64,000 bases of DNA from Macrocybe gigantea (taxonomy: Eukaryota; Basidiomycota; Agaricomycetes; Agaricales; Callistosporiaceae): assembly GCA_011319805.1 (NCBI GenBank), contig SJRY01000048.1, positions 116,341 through 180,340 of the forward strand. Reading direction: 5' to 3'. This document shows positions 12,392-24,259 of this stretch, one piece after another. The first letter of the stretch is position 1; the number at the start of each line of letters is the position of its first letter. The translations under genes and the position numbers were made by a program. A model generated the notes under the pieces. That model did no database searches. It saw only the letters and a program-made list of their open reading frames with translations, and had not been told where the DNA came from.

Positions 12392-12711
12392 TATTAGGCT
12401 AGACGAATCTCAGAAGGACTCGGGCAGACTAAGTGTGAGAGTGGTCTTGAGATGATGGCAAAAGGAATATTAAGCCTAGCGCTACTGGTACATCTGGGAG
12501 TCCTTATATACATTACAGTACTCGAGCACAGACCATGGGCTGCGCAATGCTGTGGACTGCGGATGAGTAAGACTGGAAGGAGATGACTCAGGATGACTGA
12601 GAAAGTGGAATGACTCGATGGCTGTGCACTGCACAGCATGACGGGGAAGATAAGGGATGTGGGAAAGATAAGATAAGAAAATGAATGGTCCTTTGGGCGA
12701 CGTCCATAACA
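12392..12711 (-). repeat. 3' LTR of chromovirus copy 1
   Basis: 320 bp, begins TATTAGGCTAGACG (family consensus TGTTAGG) and ends CCATAACA in plus-strand reading. It belongs to the sequence variant with TCTCAGAAGGACT and GACTGGAAGGAGATG, shared with the solo LTRs at 21822 and 43277. Confidence 0.9.
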
Positions 12712-12763
12712 TCACCCTCTCTGTAGATTCGCATCCTCATGAAAAACCTTAGTCCAGCTGTCC

Positions 12764-13147
12764 CTACCCAGTATTGGTCTCCCAGGCAGTCACAGCACAT
12801 GGGGCCCATGTATGAATGAGCTCTTCATTATAGGTGCGGATGTGATGGAGTGTGGTGGCGAGGAGTTTAAGTCGCCGGTTTTCTGTGCGAAGCATTTCCA
12901 TTGCCTCGCGAAGCGCGATACATTTGGCTGCAGTGGGGCCGGTCCCATCAGGGGTTCGCCCGGTCCAGAGGTGCATGCGGACGGTCATAACATAGTGCAT
13001 ATATGCGCCAAGTGTGATGGTGAGGGGGTCCATGTAGTCACTACCATTGAGAATCCTTGCTAGATTCTCATAGTCAGTTGGGCGGTTGGGGGTAGGTGCG
13101 CAGCTGTCGTCACTGCTGTTAATGCTGATGGGAGCGTTGGTGGTCAT
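12764..13147 (-). CDS. Small third ORF after pol, chromovirus copy 1
   Basis: 127 codons starting at 13147 with the product beginning MTTNAPISINSSDD. The start overlaps the expected pol end in the arrangement ATGA, which is open and exact in copy 2. It has a Ser/Asp/Pro-rich N-terminus, a middle hydrophobic stretch (ITLGAYMHYVMTV) and a predicted helical Arg/Leu-rich segment (ALREAMEMLRTENRRLKLL) that looks coiled-coil-like. It is conserved in sequence and position in the second copy (33001-33398), which argues it is a real part of the element. I recognise no function. It lies between the pol 3' end and the polypurine tract. Confidence 0.65.
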   Translation of the reverse strand: MTTNAPISINSSDDSCAPTPNRPTDYENLARILNGSDYMDPLTITLGAYMHYVMTVRMHLWTGRTPDGTGPTAAKCIALREAMEMLRTENRRLKLLATTLHHIRTYNEELIHTWAPCAVTAWETNTG

Positions 13148-13148
13148 G

Positions 13149-16100
13149 ATGTGCGATTTTTGGTCTTCTTTCCTCTTGTCATGATCCTTTTATCCTGATT
13201 CGCAGTCTTCTTTAGGAAGTGGTCTAGAGCTTGCTGTGCATTCCCCAGTTCCTTCTCTTTGATCCATGTGTTCTCTTCGTGTCCATATCCTTTCCATTTG
13301 ACCAGGAATAGCATCCCCTCCCTTGTTTCTTCCTTTTTAGGATCTCTTCTATCTCGTACTCTTCTTCATCATTTATGATTTCAGGGGGTGGTGGTGATGG
13401 TCGCTCTTGTATCTTGAAATGGGGTCCTTTGTAAGGCATGAGCAGTGTTTCATTGAACACGGGGTGTATCAGCTGCCATAATGCTAGGAGTTCCAGGCGA
13501 TATGCTGAGGCCCCTTTCTTTTCAACCACCTTGAACGGTCCATATCGGAGTGCCGATAACTTCTTTGATGGTCGATTGACTGTGATATTAGTGGCTTCTA
13601 GCCATACTCTATCCCCTTTCTTGTATTCGTGGGCTGGTCTTTGCCTCGCATCGTAATTATCTTTGGCTCGTGTTTGTGCATACTGTAGCACAGCATTTGC
13701 TTCCTTTCATATTTAGTTCATTCTTTTGATGAAGTCCTTTGCTGTGGGGTTATTCCCTTCTGTCATCTGTGGCTCTCCCTTCCAGGGGTGCATTCCGTAG
13801 TTGAGGTAGAATGGTGTCTCCTTCGTTCCCTGGTATGCTTTGTTGTTGTACTGGTACTCTGCGATTGCTATCCATTCTGCCCAATCATCCTATAAGTTGT
13901 TTGTGAAGCTTCTGAGGAAGGCTTCTGTTTCTTGGTGGGATCGTTCCACCTGTCCATCTGTCTGTGGGTGATAGGCCATTGATAGATTTTGCTTTGTTCC
14001 GAGTAATTTTAGAAGTGCTGTCATGAATTGTGCTGCGAACTGGGGTCCTCGATTACTGATGATCTTTCGTGGGATTCCATGAAGCCGCCACACATTGTCT
14101 CGGTATAGTCATGCGAGACCTTCTGCTGTGAGTTCAGTCTTTGTAGGAACTAGGTGGATCATCTTGGTCAGGCGGTCTGTGACTGCAGCGATGGCATTAA
14201 AGCCATTCAAGCTGGGTAGCGGTCCTATGAGATCTACTCCAATATCTTCCCATGGTTGCTGTGGGACTTCGTGCAGGTGTAGGGGTGTGTGTTTCTTTTG
14301 TCGGATGATTTTGTTTCACTGACATGTTTCGCATCCATTGACATACTTCTTGATGTCTGTTAGCATTGATGGCCACCAATAGGTGCAGTTTATGAGCTTG
14401 TGCATGCGGTATTGTCCTGGGTGTCCTCCGATGGGTGTGTTGTGGTGTTCAAACATGATGTCTTCCTTCAGTTTGTTGTCTGGAGGAACATAGATTTTTC
14501 CTCCTATGTATACAATGTGGTCATCTTCTGTGAACCAGTATGGTTTTTCCTTCAGTCCTGTTGTTACGATCATCTCCCTTCATGTGCATTGTCAAATTTG
14601 TTCTATCCTTGAGGATTCGATCATTGTAATTCCTCTTGTTTGTATTGTTTCATTATTTTCTGCTTCTTCTTTCCGTAGGTGTTCATCCTCGAACATCATA
14701 AATTCGAAGTCTCATTCATTATTCTCTTCCAGATGTCGAATGAATGCTGCTTCTTTGATCATTTGTATGTCGTCCTTCTCTGCTAGGTTTTCTTCATATC
14801 CTGCCATCCGTGACAGGACGTCCGCTTTTCCATTCACCTTTCCTGGTATGTGTCGTAGTTCGTAGTCATATTCCTGCAATTTCAGGTACCAGCCAATCTG
14901 TCTCGAATTGAGTCGCTGTGGCTTCCGGAAGTATGATAGGTTTTTGTGATCTATCAATATTTCGAACTTCTCTCGAGCTTTGAGGAGGTATTGTCTCCAT
15001 GTCTTTAGTGCGACCATTATCACAAGAAGTTCCTTGTCGTAGATTTCGTAGTTTTGCTCTGCTGCGGTCATGCATCTTGAAATGAATGCGATCAGATGCC
15101 ATAGTCCTTTCTGCTGTTGTGATAGTACCGCTCCAATGGCATATCCTGAGGCATCCGTTTCGACTCAGAATTTTCCTTCTGTTTGTGGTAGTGCTAGAAT
15201 GGGTGCTGAGGTTATATGTCAGATCAGCTCTTTGAAAGCGTCCTGTTGCTTGTCTGTCCACTGGAATGCTTTGTTTCCAGTCAACTCCATCAGGGGTTTA
15301 GCGACCTTTGCATATCCTTTGATGAATCGTCGGTAAAAGTTTGTGAATCCCAAGAACTTTTGTAGTTCTTTCTTCATCTTTGGGGTTGGCCAGGATTGTA
15401 CAGCTGTGATCTTTTCTGGTTCCATTTCTACCTTCCCTTCTCCTATGATATATCCTAGTACTGGGACTTTTGATGATTCCCAGATGCATTTCGGTCCTTT
15501 GATGAACAGGTCATTCTTGTTCAGTATTTCCATGACTTCTATGGTGTTCTTTTGGAGTTCCTCTCGTATTCGTCCGATGATTATGATGTCATCCATATAG
15601 ATTATGCACACTCTCCTTCGTATTTGGTCTTGGAAGAGGTTCACCATCATTCAGCTAAAAGTGCCTGGTGCGTTGCACTGCCCAAAGTACATGACTGTCG
15701 GTTCGAAGAGTCCTCTTGCTGTTAGAAAGGCTGCCTTCCATTCATCCCCTTTCCGGATGCGCACATTATTGTATCCTCAGATAATATCGATCTTGCTAAA
15801 GTACTTTGCTCCTTATAGTACGTCGAGGAGCTTGCTGATGCGTGGTAGTGGGAACTTGTCCTTGACCATATATTTGTTTATTTTCTGGTAGTCCTGGATG
15901 AGTCGTTTGCTTCCATCCTTCTTGTTGCGAAAGAAGCAGGGTGCTGTGTAAGGCAATTTCGATGGGCATATTTTTCCTGTTCGTAATCCTTCTTTGATGA
16001 AGGCATCTAGTTCCTCTAGTTCTTTCTGTGTCATCGGATAGACCTTGCTCGGTATCGTTTTGGGTGCATCCTTTGTTAAGTTTATTTCATAGTCCCATTC

Positions 16101-16830
16101 TTTGTGGTCTGGTAAGCAATCAAAGTTCTTCTCCTTGAAGAGGTGTTTGAATCTGATCAGATATGGGGGTATCTGGGTTCCTGTCTTGTCGCTGGCTGTG
16201 GTTTTCGCTGGTTCAGCCACCTTCTGTATCTTAATCGTCTGGTGGTTTATTTTGCATGTTTTGGGGCATCTGTCAAAGACAATTTCTCCTGTCCTCCATT
16301 TGATTGTTGGGTTGTGGTAGACAAGCCAGTCATGTCCTAGTAGCATGTCGGTTTTTCTGATGTCGAGTACAATGGCTTCCATGTGCTCCTTGTGTCCTTT
16401 AATGTCGATGTGGACCTCCGCTACTCGGTCTGCTATTTTCTGGCGGTTGGGTGATCCATCTGCATTTATGATGGGAATCTTCTTGATTCATCGTATCTTC
16501 AGTCCTATTTTCACTACTATTGCGGTGTTGATGCAGGTCCTATCCACTCTGCTATCGATTTCCAGTGTTATCGTTGTGATTCCTTTTCACATTCATATCC
16601 TCGCTGGTACTGCGAGTTCTTTCCTCTTTGGTGGTTTGTCCCCTTGGATGGTTTTCCTTGGTGCTTCAGATCGCTTGGCAGGAATGGTGTATTTCAGAGT
16701 ATGGGATGATCTACATCCGGTATCAAAGCGAGTCTGTTTCAGTTGTATGGGTCGCGATTTAGCACCTCTTAGTCAGACCCTTCGGCAAAACCCTCTTTGT
16801 CAGAGCTTTCTTCATCCTTGTCTTCTTCGT
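13149..16830 (-). pseudogene. pol: Pol of chromovirus copy 1, decayed
   Basis: From right to left: protease remnant, RT with KIYPMTQ-like and PSKLPYTAPCFF blocks, the RT box YMDDIIII (about 15570), RNase H (about 14900-15200), integrase zinc finger with [11 protein letters not shown] and CETCQ, ISNRGPQF (about 14050), YHPQTDGQVERSHQE (about 13960), and the C-terminal region with a chromodomain remnant (YEIEEILKRKKQGRG, then KWKGY-like in another frame, about 13280-13370). Multiple stops and frameshifts. Nearly every block has a better preserved counterpart in copy 2. Confidence 0.85.
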
Positions 16831-16894
16831 CCTCTCCTTCTTCCTCTTTCACTTCTCTGACCCGGGATTTTCCTTTCTTCTTCTTCTTACAGTT

Positions 16895-18477
16895 TCATGC
16901 ATAGTGTCCCTTTAAGCCACAATTGAAACATGTGACATTTGCTGCTCCTTTTCGTGGTTCTGGGCAGTTTTGTGAGAGGTGTCCTGGTTTATTGCAGTTG
17001 AAGCAGTTATTGCTTCGTACTTTGTCGACTTCCATGGCCTGTCCCGCTCCTCGGCTTGGATTTCCGGTCTTGTGCTGATTGCTTGTGAATTCTCCTCTCA
17101 TCACATTTCTGTGTTCATTGATGTTTCGTCCAATCGCTCGGACTGTCTTGATATATTCATCTCCATCTGTTGGAAGTGTGGAGATCGAGTGTACGGCTTC
17201 TGCTGTCCTTCGGTTTAAGCTCTTCTTGAGTAGGAAACGAGGGGCTGTTCCTGTCATTCCTGCTTTCCCTGCGAGGTCTACGAATTCATCCAGAAATTCG
17301 TCAATGGGTCAGTTTCCCTGTCTGATATTGAATAGTTTGCTTCCTGCTTGTGATGGCGACATGACATTGCTGAATCGTGTCTCTATTTTGGTTATGAAGT
17401 CAGCCCATGTGCTTTGGTTGGTAGTGGTATCAATCTTCTTTGACGCCCAGTGGGCTCCGGGTCCGTCGGTCATTCTAGACAGGACCGCTCCAATCTTCTG
17501 TGTATCTGTGAGGTCTCCATGTGCGGTTATGTAAAGTTTCATCTTCCTCCACCAAATATTGAAGGATGTTCGATCTCCTGTAAAGGATTTCGGGTCAGGG
17601 ATGATTCCCTTGTATTCTGTCGTCATCCTTTGGGGGGTTTCTTTGTCGTTCTCTTGGTCTTGGTTTTCCTGTTCCTAGATCTGTTGTTCTTGGGTCTGTT
17701 GTGCTTGTACTTGGGCTTGCTGTTCTTGGAGCTGTTTCTGTCTTTGCTCCTCTCTCTGTTCTTTCCAGTAGTCTAGGTCGACTCCTGCGATTCTACAAGC
17801 TTGTTCAAAATTGGCCTACTCTGTGGCGGTCAGTCTGTTTGTCTTTGGTAATCCTTTTCGCTCCCTCCACCGATAGTATTCATCCCAGTCACTGTTGCTT
17901 ACTTTCGCCACGGTGATGCGATTCTTTCCTTATGCAGTGCTTCAGCAGATTGGTCCTCTGAAGGGGTTCGGCAGTTTCGTTCCTGTGTGTCCTTGACTCT
18001 GGTGTCGTTCTCATTGGTTCTGTTGTACGCGCTGTGCGTCGTGTCCTCTCTGTATCAGTATGTCTTCCTCCTGTATTCGGCGATTATAGTTCTCGATCTG
18101 TTGTCACCTAAAGTCTCAGGCTTGTGTTCGTTCTTCTCTCGTTTTCTTGCGGATGGGTTCATCCTCTTCTTCAGCAAGAAGATTCTGGTCTGACCACAGC
18201 TCTTCTGGGCTTATCCCATATTCTCCTTCTAGGAAGAGTTCTGCAATGAGTTGTGCTGCTCCTTCACTGAGGATTCAGCAGGCTCATCTGTGGTGGTGAA
18301 GGCAAACTCTCTCAGAAATGCCTGCTCTTCATTGTCGCTACTTGGTGTAGGCGTGCGCTCTCTCTTTCGTTTGTTTGGATTGCTAGTGTCTCTGCGGGTG
18401 GTGTGGACTGTCTCTGCAAATGGCGTGGACTGCAATGCCTGGTCTACTTCTCTGAGCCAAGTGCTCTCATCGCTCAT
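16895..18477 (-). pseudogene. gag: Gag of chromovirus copy 1, decayed
   Basis: Core open frame 17309-17626 (MTTEYKGIIPDPKSFTG, capsid-type), continued after a stop by 16895-17257 with PRFLLKKSLNRRTAEAV and two zinc knuckles (CFNCNKPGHLSQNC and CFNCGLKGHYA, then a stop in place of Gln). A preceding long N-terminal extension (MSDESTWLREVDQ at 18477, then KRKRERTPTPSS) is open for 82 codons and then broken. The ATG at 18477 is ACG in copy 2, so it may not be the ancestral start. Confidence 0.75.
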
Positions 18478-18591
18478 GCTAGTGCTCGCTGGGTTGGCAA
18501 CCGCTTGTCATCAAATGTTGATCAAGTCTTTGATAAAGCGTGACGTGGTGTGTGTGTGAGTCTGAGCGAGTCTCGACGAGGCTTAATATCT

Positions 18592-18913
18592 TGTTAGGCT
18601 AGATGAATCTCAGAAGGACTCGGGCAGACTAAGTGCGAGAGTGGTCTTGAGATGATGGCAAAAGGAATATTAAGCCTAGCGCTACTGGTACATCTGGGAG
18701 TCCTTATATACATTACAGTACTCGAGCACGGACCACGGACTGCGCAAATGCTGTGGACTGCGGATGAGTAAGACTAAGGAAGAGATGACTCAGGATGACT
18801 AGGGAAGTAGAATGACTTGATGGCTGCATGCTGCGCAGCATGACAGGGAAGATAAGGGATGTGGGAAAGATAAGATAAGAAAATGAATGGTCCTTTGAGC
18901 AACGTCCATAACA
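18592..18913 (-). repeat. 5' LTR of chromovirus copy 1, mosaic
   Basis: 322 bp, TGTTAGG to ATAACA in plus-strand reading. Its outer parts match the variant of the partner LTR at 12392, but the middle (ACCACGGACTGCGCAAATG, GACTAAGGAAGAGATG) matches the other variant, found at 32643, 38821 and 20333. The two LTRs of one element should be identical at insertion, so this points to recombination or gene conversion. Confidence 0.85.
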
Positions 18914-19709
18914 ACAGTGTTCTGCCATGATCATGAATGCAATGAAGTGATGGAAATTTATGCCACTCCAACCATCACATTGGATTATTGCCAAAGTCCC
19001 TGCAGCATCTCTCTTTGCAATATCTCCATATCATTCAACTTTCTGTGGGATCTATCGGTTTGCTAATGCCTTACGAAAAAGTGGACTTGCACCTGGGATC
19101 CACTCAGAGCAGAACTTGATCCATTGAGGGTTTTCAACCCAGGTGTACAGAAATCTACATGATATCATTACTTGGGCAAGACCTCTTGCAAATCACGCCT
19201 GATGGTCCTCAGTCCACACTGGTCATTCAGGTGTGGCCGTATAACTTGCTAAGCATGCATGTTTTGCTGATCATCTTAGGCCTTGATCCTGAAGTTGAGG
19301 TGTGCCCAAGCATGATGGATTAGTACTGGCTGAAAATTGTAGCAGTGTATAATTCAGTGAATCTGATAAGGGAGTTTAATTATTATGACCAGCATGATGG
19401 ATTAAGATTGAATACATACACAGAGTAATTGCTGGGGAGATCTGTGGAGAGCTCAAGTTGATCAGAGACAACTGGTGAGTTGGAGGAACTGTACGAGATG
19501 GGCCCACAGCTGATATGTGGGGACTTGATACACCCTGGCCAAAAAACTGGCCGATCAGTGACGGACCTGCACTGAGAGTAGAAAATGAGCCTGTTGAAAA
19601 TGTGGAGAGGTGCAGAGGCAGTGATGTGGGTGGCACTATATAAGCATGTGGTGAAAAGGGCATGGTAGTGGTTTGCGATAATGGAAGAGTTTGATTGGTA
19701 CGAGAGCTT
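18914..19709 (-). pseudogene. hAT transposase relic A, middle part
   Basis: Minus-strand frame with the hAT core signature CDGWSGINFHHFIAFMI (about 18940-18990), preceded by WVENPQWIKFCSEWIPGA and RKALANR (about 19020-19150), and upstream by a Pro/Ser-rich region (19376-19663). The Asp of the CDGW block is the expected first catalytic acidic residue. The gene continues upstream on the far side of the inserted hAT element (24260 onward) and is cut downstream by the chromovirus LTR at 18913. Stops and frameshifts make it a relic. Confidence 0.75.
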
Positions 19710-20332
19710 GTTGCACCTAGTGTTGGACAATGGGTATGAGATACCCAGCAGGTATGCAGGTTGGGTTGGCATGGGTATGGGTATGGATACAGATTTCAGT
19801 GTGCATCACCGACCTGTACCTGCATGTGCCTTAACCCGCACCTGCTGGTGCGGGTTTGCTTGAATTGGAAATTATGCGGATGCTGCCAGCGCTACCATTA
19901 CAAGCTATACAGTAGACTAAACAAAGGAAACATTGGAGGCGGGCACCCATTGTTCTGTCATGGCCAGGGATGAAGTGGACCCTGCTAATGTGATTGCAGA
20001 ACCCCGGAAATGAAAACCTAGTACCAAGTCCTACTACAAAGACAATCTGTCAGGGGATAGCAGGCCATATGTAAAAAAAGTCAAATGGACTGCAAATCCT
20101 ACCCCTGGTTAGTTATCTTGCTCGATTTGCGACCGATATGATAATAGCGCCTTGTAGATGCCTCAACATCAAACTCAATGAGGCAATCTGCTGCCTGATC
20201 CACAGATCACTGCTATTCAGTAACCGTGGAAGATGTCGAGAATGAAAATGCCCAATCATATAAGAATGTCCCTCCCCGGGACCCTCAACACATCCTCGAG
20301 CCTTCCGATGAGGAGTCCGATGCTCCTGTATG

Positions 20333-20652
20333 TGTTACAGACGCCGCCCAAAGGACTATTCAATTTCTTATCTTATCTTTCCCTCATCCCTTATCCTCCC
20401 CATCACACTGCGCAGCGCGCAGCCATCGAGTCATTCCACTTCCCTAGTCACTCCAAGTCATCTCTTCCTTAGTCTTACTCATCCGCAGTCCACAGCATTT
20501 GCGCAGTCCGTGGTCCGTGCTTGAGTACTGTAATGTATATAAGGACTCCCAGATGTACCAGTAGCGCTAGGCTTAATATTCCATTTGCCATCGTCTTAAA
20601 CCACTCTTGCACTTAGTCTGCCCGAGTCCTTTAAGATTCGTCTAGCCTAACA
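20333..20652 (+). repeat. Solo LTR of the chromovirus family
   Basis: 320 bp, TGTTACAGACGCC to GCCTAACA. Flanked by the exact 5-bp duplication GTATG (20328-20332 and 20653-20657). Sequence variant as in chromovirus copy 2 (CTTAAACCACTCTTGC). A solo LTR forms by LTR-LTR recombination of a full element. Confidence 0.95.
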
Positions 20653-21821
20653 GTATGGCCCACGACTTCGTCTTCTAATGCCCGAGCCAGGTGCCAAGCT
20701 CAGTCTCCAATGATCGAAGAGATGCCTGACAAAGACACTTACCCACGTGGTAATATCCCTCCCAAAAATCCCCAAAACATCCTAGAATCTTCGGACAATA
20801 ACAACGATGTCCCTGTGGCATCAACCGAATGAAGAAGGCCAGTAAAGACAAAGAAGCCGAAACCTAAAAGAACATCAGATGATGACTGGGACACAAATGG
20901 ATCATCACGTACACAGAAGACCTCATACAAGTCTGCCCGGGCCAATAAGCATCACAAGACCTCCCGACGTGATGACAGTGATACCGACATTGAAGTTATT
21001 GAAAAACTGAAAGATCCTAAAAAAGAGCTTGGTGAGTGTTAACTCAGTGCATATTGCTCAGAATGGCTTACAGGGGCTTATTGATGGCCAGAAAACCTCG
21101 TGCAGACATGGACATCCCCGATGTATGGATTTTTTGAACCACGGCCAAGAATCTCGGTCATTGATGGTCGCCCATGCCACGAGTTTATTTGTAGTGCACC
21201 TAACTGCAAGGGAAAAGGCTCAGAGCCTCGAATCGTGTGCCACTTTCTTGATACCAGAGACAAAGGATCCACCAGCAACATGCGCAAGCATGCAAAGATC
21301 TGCTGGGGAGAAGAAGTCATCAGACAAGCTGACAAAAGCAAAGAATCTGGTGGACTTAGCATTGACGATATCCAGAAGGCCCTCACATCCACCACAAAAA
21401 TGAAAGACGGCACAATCACCGCGTTGTTTGAAAGGAAGGGTAAAGGCAAAGTTACATTCATGGCCCGGCAGCATACCTACAAAGAAGCGCAGTGAGTTAT
21501 CCAGATGCACATGCCAATGATAACAACTCACCGATGCCTCAGCGTTGAATATGTGCATTGGTGTGCCAAGAGCATGCGCAGTTATAAAATTGTTGACGAT
21601 GCTGGCTTTCACTGCTTGATGAAGACAGAGCATCCACATATTCGGATTCCGTCATCCTGCACTGTTGCTCGTGATGTCCATATAGTCTTTAGGAGAGTGA
21701 AGGATCGCATCAAAAAAATGCTGCAGGTCAGTCTTTGGCATGTCTCATTCAATATGGTGCTCACCAACCAAACTAATTAGGAGTACGATGGATGTTTGAA
21801 CTTCGCTACTGATGCATGGAC

Positions 21822-22141
21822 TGTTAGGCTAGATGAATCTCAGAAGGACTCGGGCAGACTAAGTGCGAGAGTGGTCTTGAGATAATGGCAAAAGGAATAT
21901 TAAGCCTAGCGCTACTGGTACATCTGGGAGTCCTTATATACATTACAGTACTCGAGCACGGACCATGGGCTGCGCAATGCTGTGGACTGCGGATGAGTAA
22001 GACTGGAAGGAGATGACTCAGGATGACTAGGGAAGTGGGATGACTCGATGGCTGCGTGCTGCGCAGCATAACAGGGGAGATAAGGGATGTGGGAAAGATA
22101 AGATAAGAAAATGAATGGTCCTTTGGGCGACGTCTGTAACA
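21822..22141 (-). repeat. Solo LTR of the chromovirus family
   Basis: 320 bp, TGTTAGGCTAGATG to TCTGTAACA. Flanked by the exact 5-bp duplication TGGAC (21817-21821 and 22142-22146). Removing the LTR and one duplication rejoins the hAT core as DAWT followed by LPNNWAF in frame. Variant as in LTR 12392. Confidence 0.95.
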
Positions 22142-24259
22142 TGGACCTTGCCCAACAACTGGGCATTTGTCACAGTGACTATGCACTTCGAGTACGAAGG
22201 GGAACTAGTCGCTTTGCTCCTCGATATTATTGAGGTGGTGCAATCCCATTCAGGTGCCAATCTTGCAGCGGCGTTCACTAGGATTCTGGCAGACTACGGC
22301 ATCTCCGACAAGGTGAGTAAATCCTGATGACGATGATACTGATTCTGACCACTCATCAAGGTTCTCGGGGTAACGTGCGACAACGCGTCGGCCAACGATG
22401 CGATGATCGACGCTCTTGCCACCATACTCAGCCAATTCCCAGGACGTGCTGGCCGGGCTCGCTGTCTGGGGCATATCATCAATCTCGTATCAAAACTCGT
22501 CTTGCATCAGTTTGATGCACCAAAGCCAAAGAAGAAATTGCCCACTGACATAGCTACGAGTGACAGCACACTACCAGAGGCAGAAATCTATGCAGCGGCG
22601 AAAAAGGTCAAACCTGTGAGGCATGTGCTTTTCAAAGTAAGTGCATTTTGCATCTTCACTCTTTCACACCGTCTAACAATGCCCGCACCTTGCCGTCACC
22701 ATGTGGCCCTTGCCACGCATGCGCTCTTCTTACTTGGGCTTCTCACCATTGCCGACCGGTGCTCTACCATCACCCACTCCCTCCCCTTTCAATGACATCC
22801 TCGGCTCTCTCCCCATGGCTGACCGCTCTGCTCTCCCTTCATCCACCTCCTTTACTTCAACGACGTTCATCACTCCTAGCTCAGCAAATTGGCCAACCTG
22901 ATCAAGAACTCATCGACGATCCTTCTACCATGATGGAAAGAGATTGTAGGTGAACTGGCTGCATTGTTGATGAAGATGATAGGATCACTGGCAATCGGGC
23001 AATGAAGTTGAGGGACTTGGAATTGTCGGAGGGCGAATGGGAAGTTGTGAAGCAGCTACATGATTCACTCAAAGTAAGTTTTGTGCCTACACCTCATAAT
23101 TTCAATGCTAATAACTATCCAGATTTTCAAGACAGTGACACTCGAGTTTTCGAGTGATACACCATGTGCTGCGGCTGTCATACCCGCCATAGACAGGATG
23201 CACGCTGACCTCACTGCAGTGGCTACGAACACCGCTTATTCCTCTTTGCTGCGCGCCACCCTCGAGCTTGGAAATTCCCTTTTAAACAAATACTACTTGC
23301 TCACAGACGACTCCGAGGTCTACTGAATTGCAATCGGTAAGTGCATGAATAGTCACATTGCTGAGGGCCAAAGGCTAACCAAACTCATTAGTTCTGCATC
23401 CCAGACATAAACTCAAGTATTTCAAGAAGCAGGGGTGGGAGAAGAATTGGATCACAACTGCCGAGAAGATTGTGAAAAAGGAATTTCAGTGAAATTATGC
23501 GGAATACAGACCCCACAAGTCGAAGCCCTCACAGTCATCAAAAACGAAGGTTAGTATTTGTGAACTACCCATTAAACATTTATTGATATGTTAATAGGTC
23601 ACCAACTCATCTGACAACAGTAGCTCATCAGATGAGCACTCATTTTCCAGCTCTGAATCTAACGATGAAGATTTTGCCAATGAACTCAATCACTATTTGT
23701 CTGCTGGCCGCATCAAAGGCGTCATGGACCCTCTGAAATGGTGGCATGAAAACAGAGTGAGCTACCCTCATCTATCCCGCATGGCACGGAATTATCTTGC
23801 AATTCCTGGTATGTATTTCGTGTATATTTTTTGTCTATCTCAACGAAGGCTTTTTAGCTGTATTGGTCTCTGTCAAACAGGTCTTCAGTAAAGGCCGTCT
23901 CATTCTCTCCCATATCCAAAACCGCCTATTGGCACAATCAACCCGTGCCCTTTTATGTCTCAGAGCATGGAGTGGGTTGGGATATGTACAATTAGGTGAT
24001 TTGAAGGCCATGGCAGCTCTGCCTGATGCAAAGGCGGATGAGACATGGTTTGATGATGAATGGGGAAAGGTTTTAGAATAATATACATAGTCTATGATAA
24101 ACCCGACCCATACCCGCTGTATTGCAGACCCATACCCATATCCGCACCAACAGGTGCGGTAACCCGTACCCCTGCTGATGGGTATGGGTTGTCGTGGATA
24201 TGAGTATGGGTATGTACAAATATACCCATAGGTTACCCATGTCTTTCACTAGTTGCACC

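Larger units (their letters stand above)
12392..18913 (-). mobile_element. Chromovirus (Ty3/Gypsy) copy 1, decayed
   Basis: LTRs at 12392-12711 and 18592-18913 flank minus-strand gag, pol and a small third ORF. A purine-rich tract (acagagagggtga on the minus strand) lies directly inside the 3' LTR at 12712-12724, as expected for plus-strand priming. The element aligns along its length with the copy at 32643-39140. The flanking 5-mers (agaca left, acagt right) do not match. The left flank is a KDZ transposase and the right flank a hAT transposase, so the present ends probably derive from recombination between copies. Confidence 0.85.
20226..24081 (+). pseudogene. hAT transposase of element B, decayed
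   Basis: In order: a disordered acidic/basic N-terminus (20226-21020, interrupted by a solo LTR at 20333-20652); a BED-type zinc finger region (CHEFICSAPNC and HAKICWG, 21175-21310); the core NFATDAWT at about 21797, cut inside the block by a solo LTR with TGGAC duplication and resuming LPNNWAFVTV at 22147; VTCDNASANDAMIDAL (about 22370), CLGHIINLVSK (about 22465), LHPRHKLKYF-like (about 23400) and WWHENRVSYPHLSRMARNYLAIP (about 23740); then the dimerisation tail FSKGRLILSHIQNRL...LLCLRAW (23885-23975). Short introns are visible, for example near 21030-21105, 21727-21780 and 22314-22361. In-frame stops (21493, 23326 and others) show it is inactive. Confidence 0.85.
19718..24251 (+). mobile_element. 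hAT element B with 8-bp target duplication
   Basis: Starts TAGTGTTGGACAATGGGTA and ends as the inverted match of TAGTGAAAGACATGGGTA. It is flanked on both sides by GTTGCACC (19710-19717 and 24252-24259), an exact 8-bp duplication as hAT elements make. Subterminal repeats of GGGTATGGGTATG type and the motif CACCTGCTGGTGCGGG occur near both ends. It contains a decayed plus-strand hAT transposase and two solo chromovirus LTRs. It is inserted in hAT relic A, whose two halves resume on each side. Confidence 0.92.
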
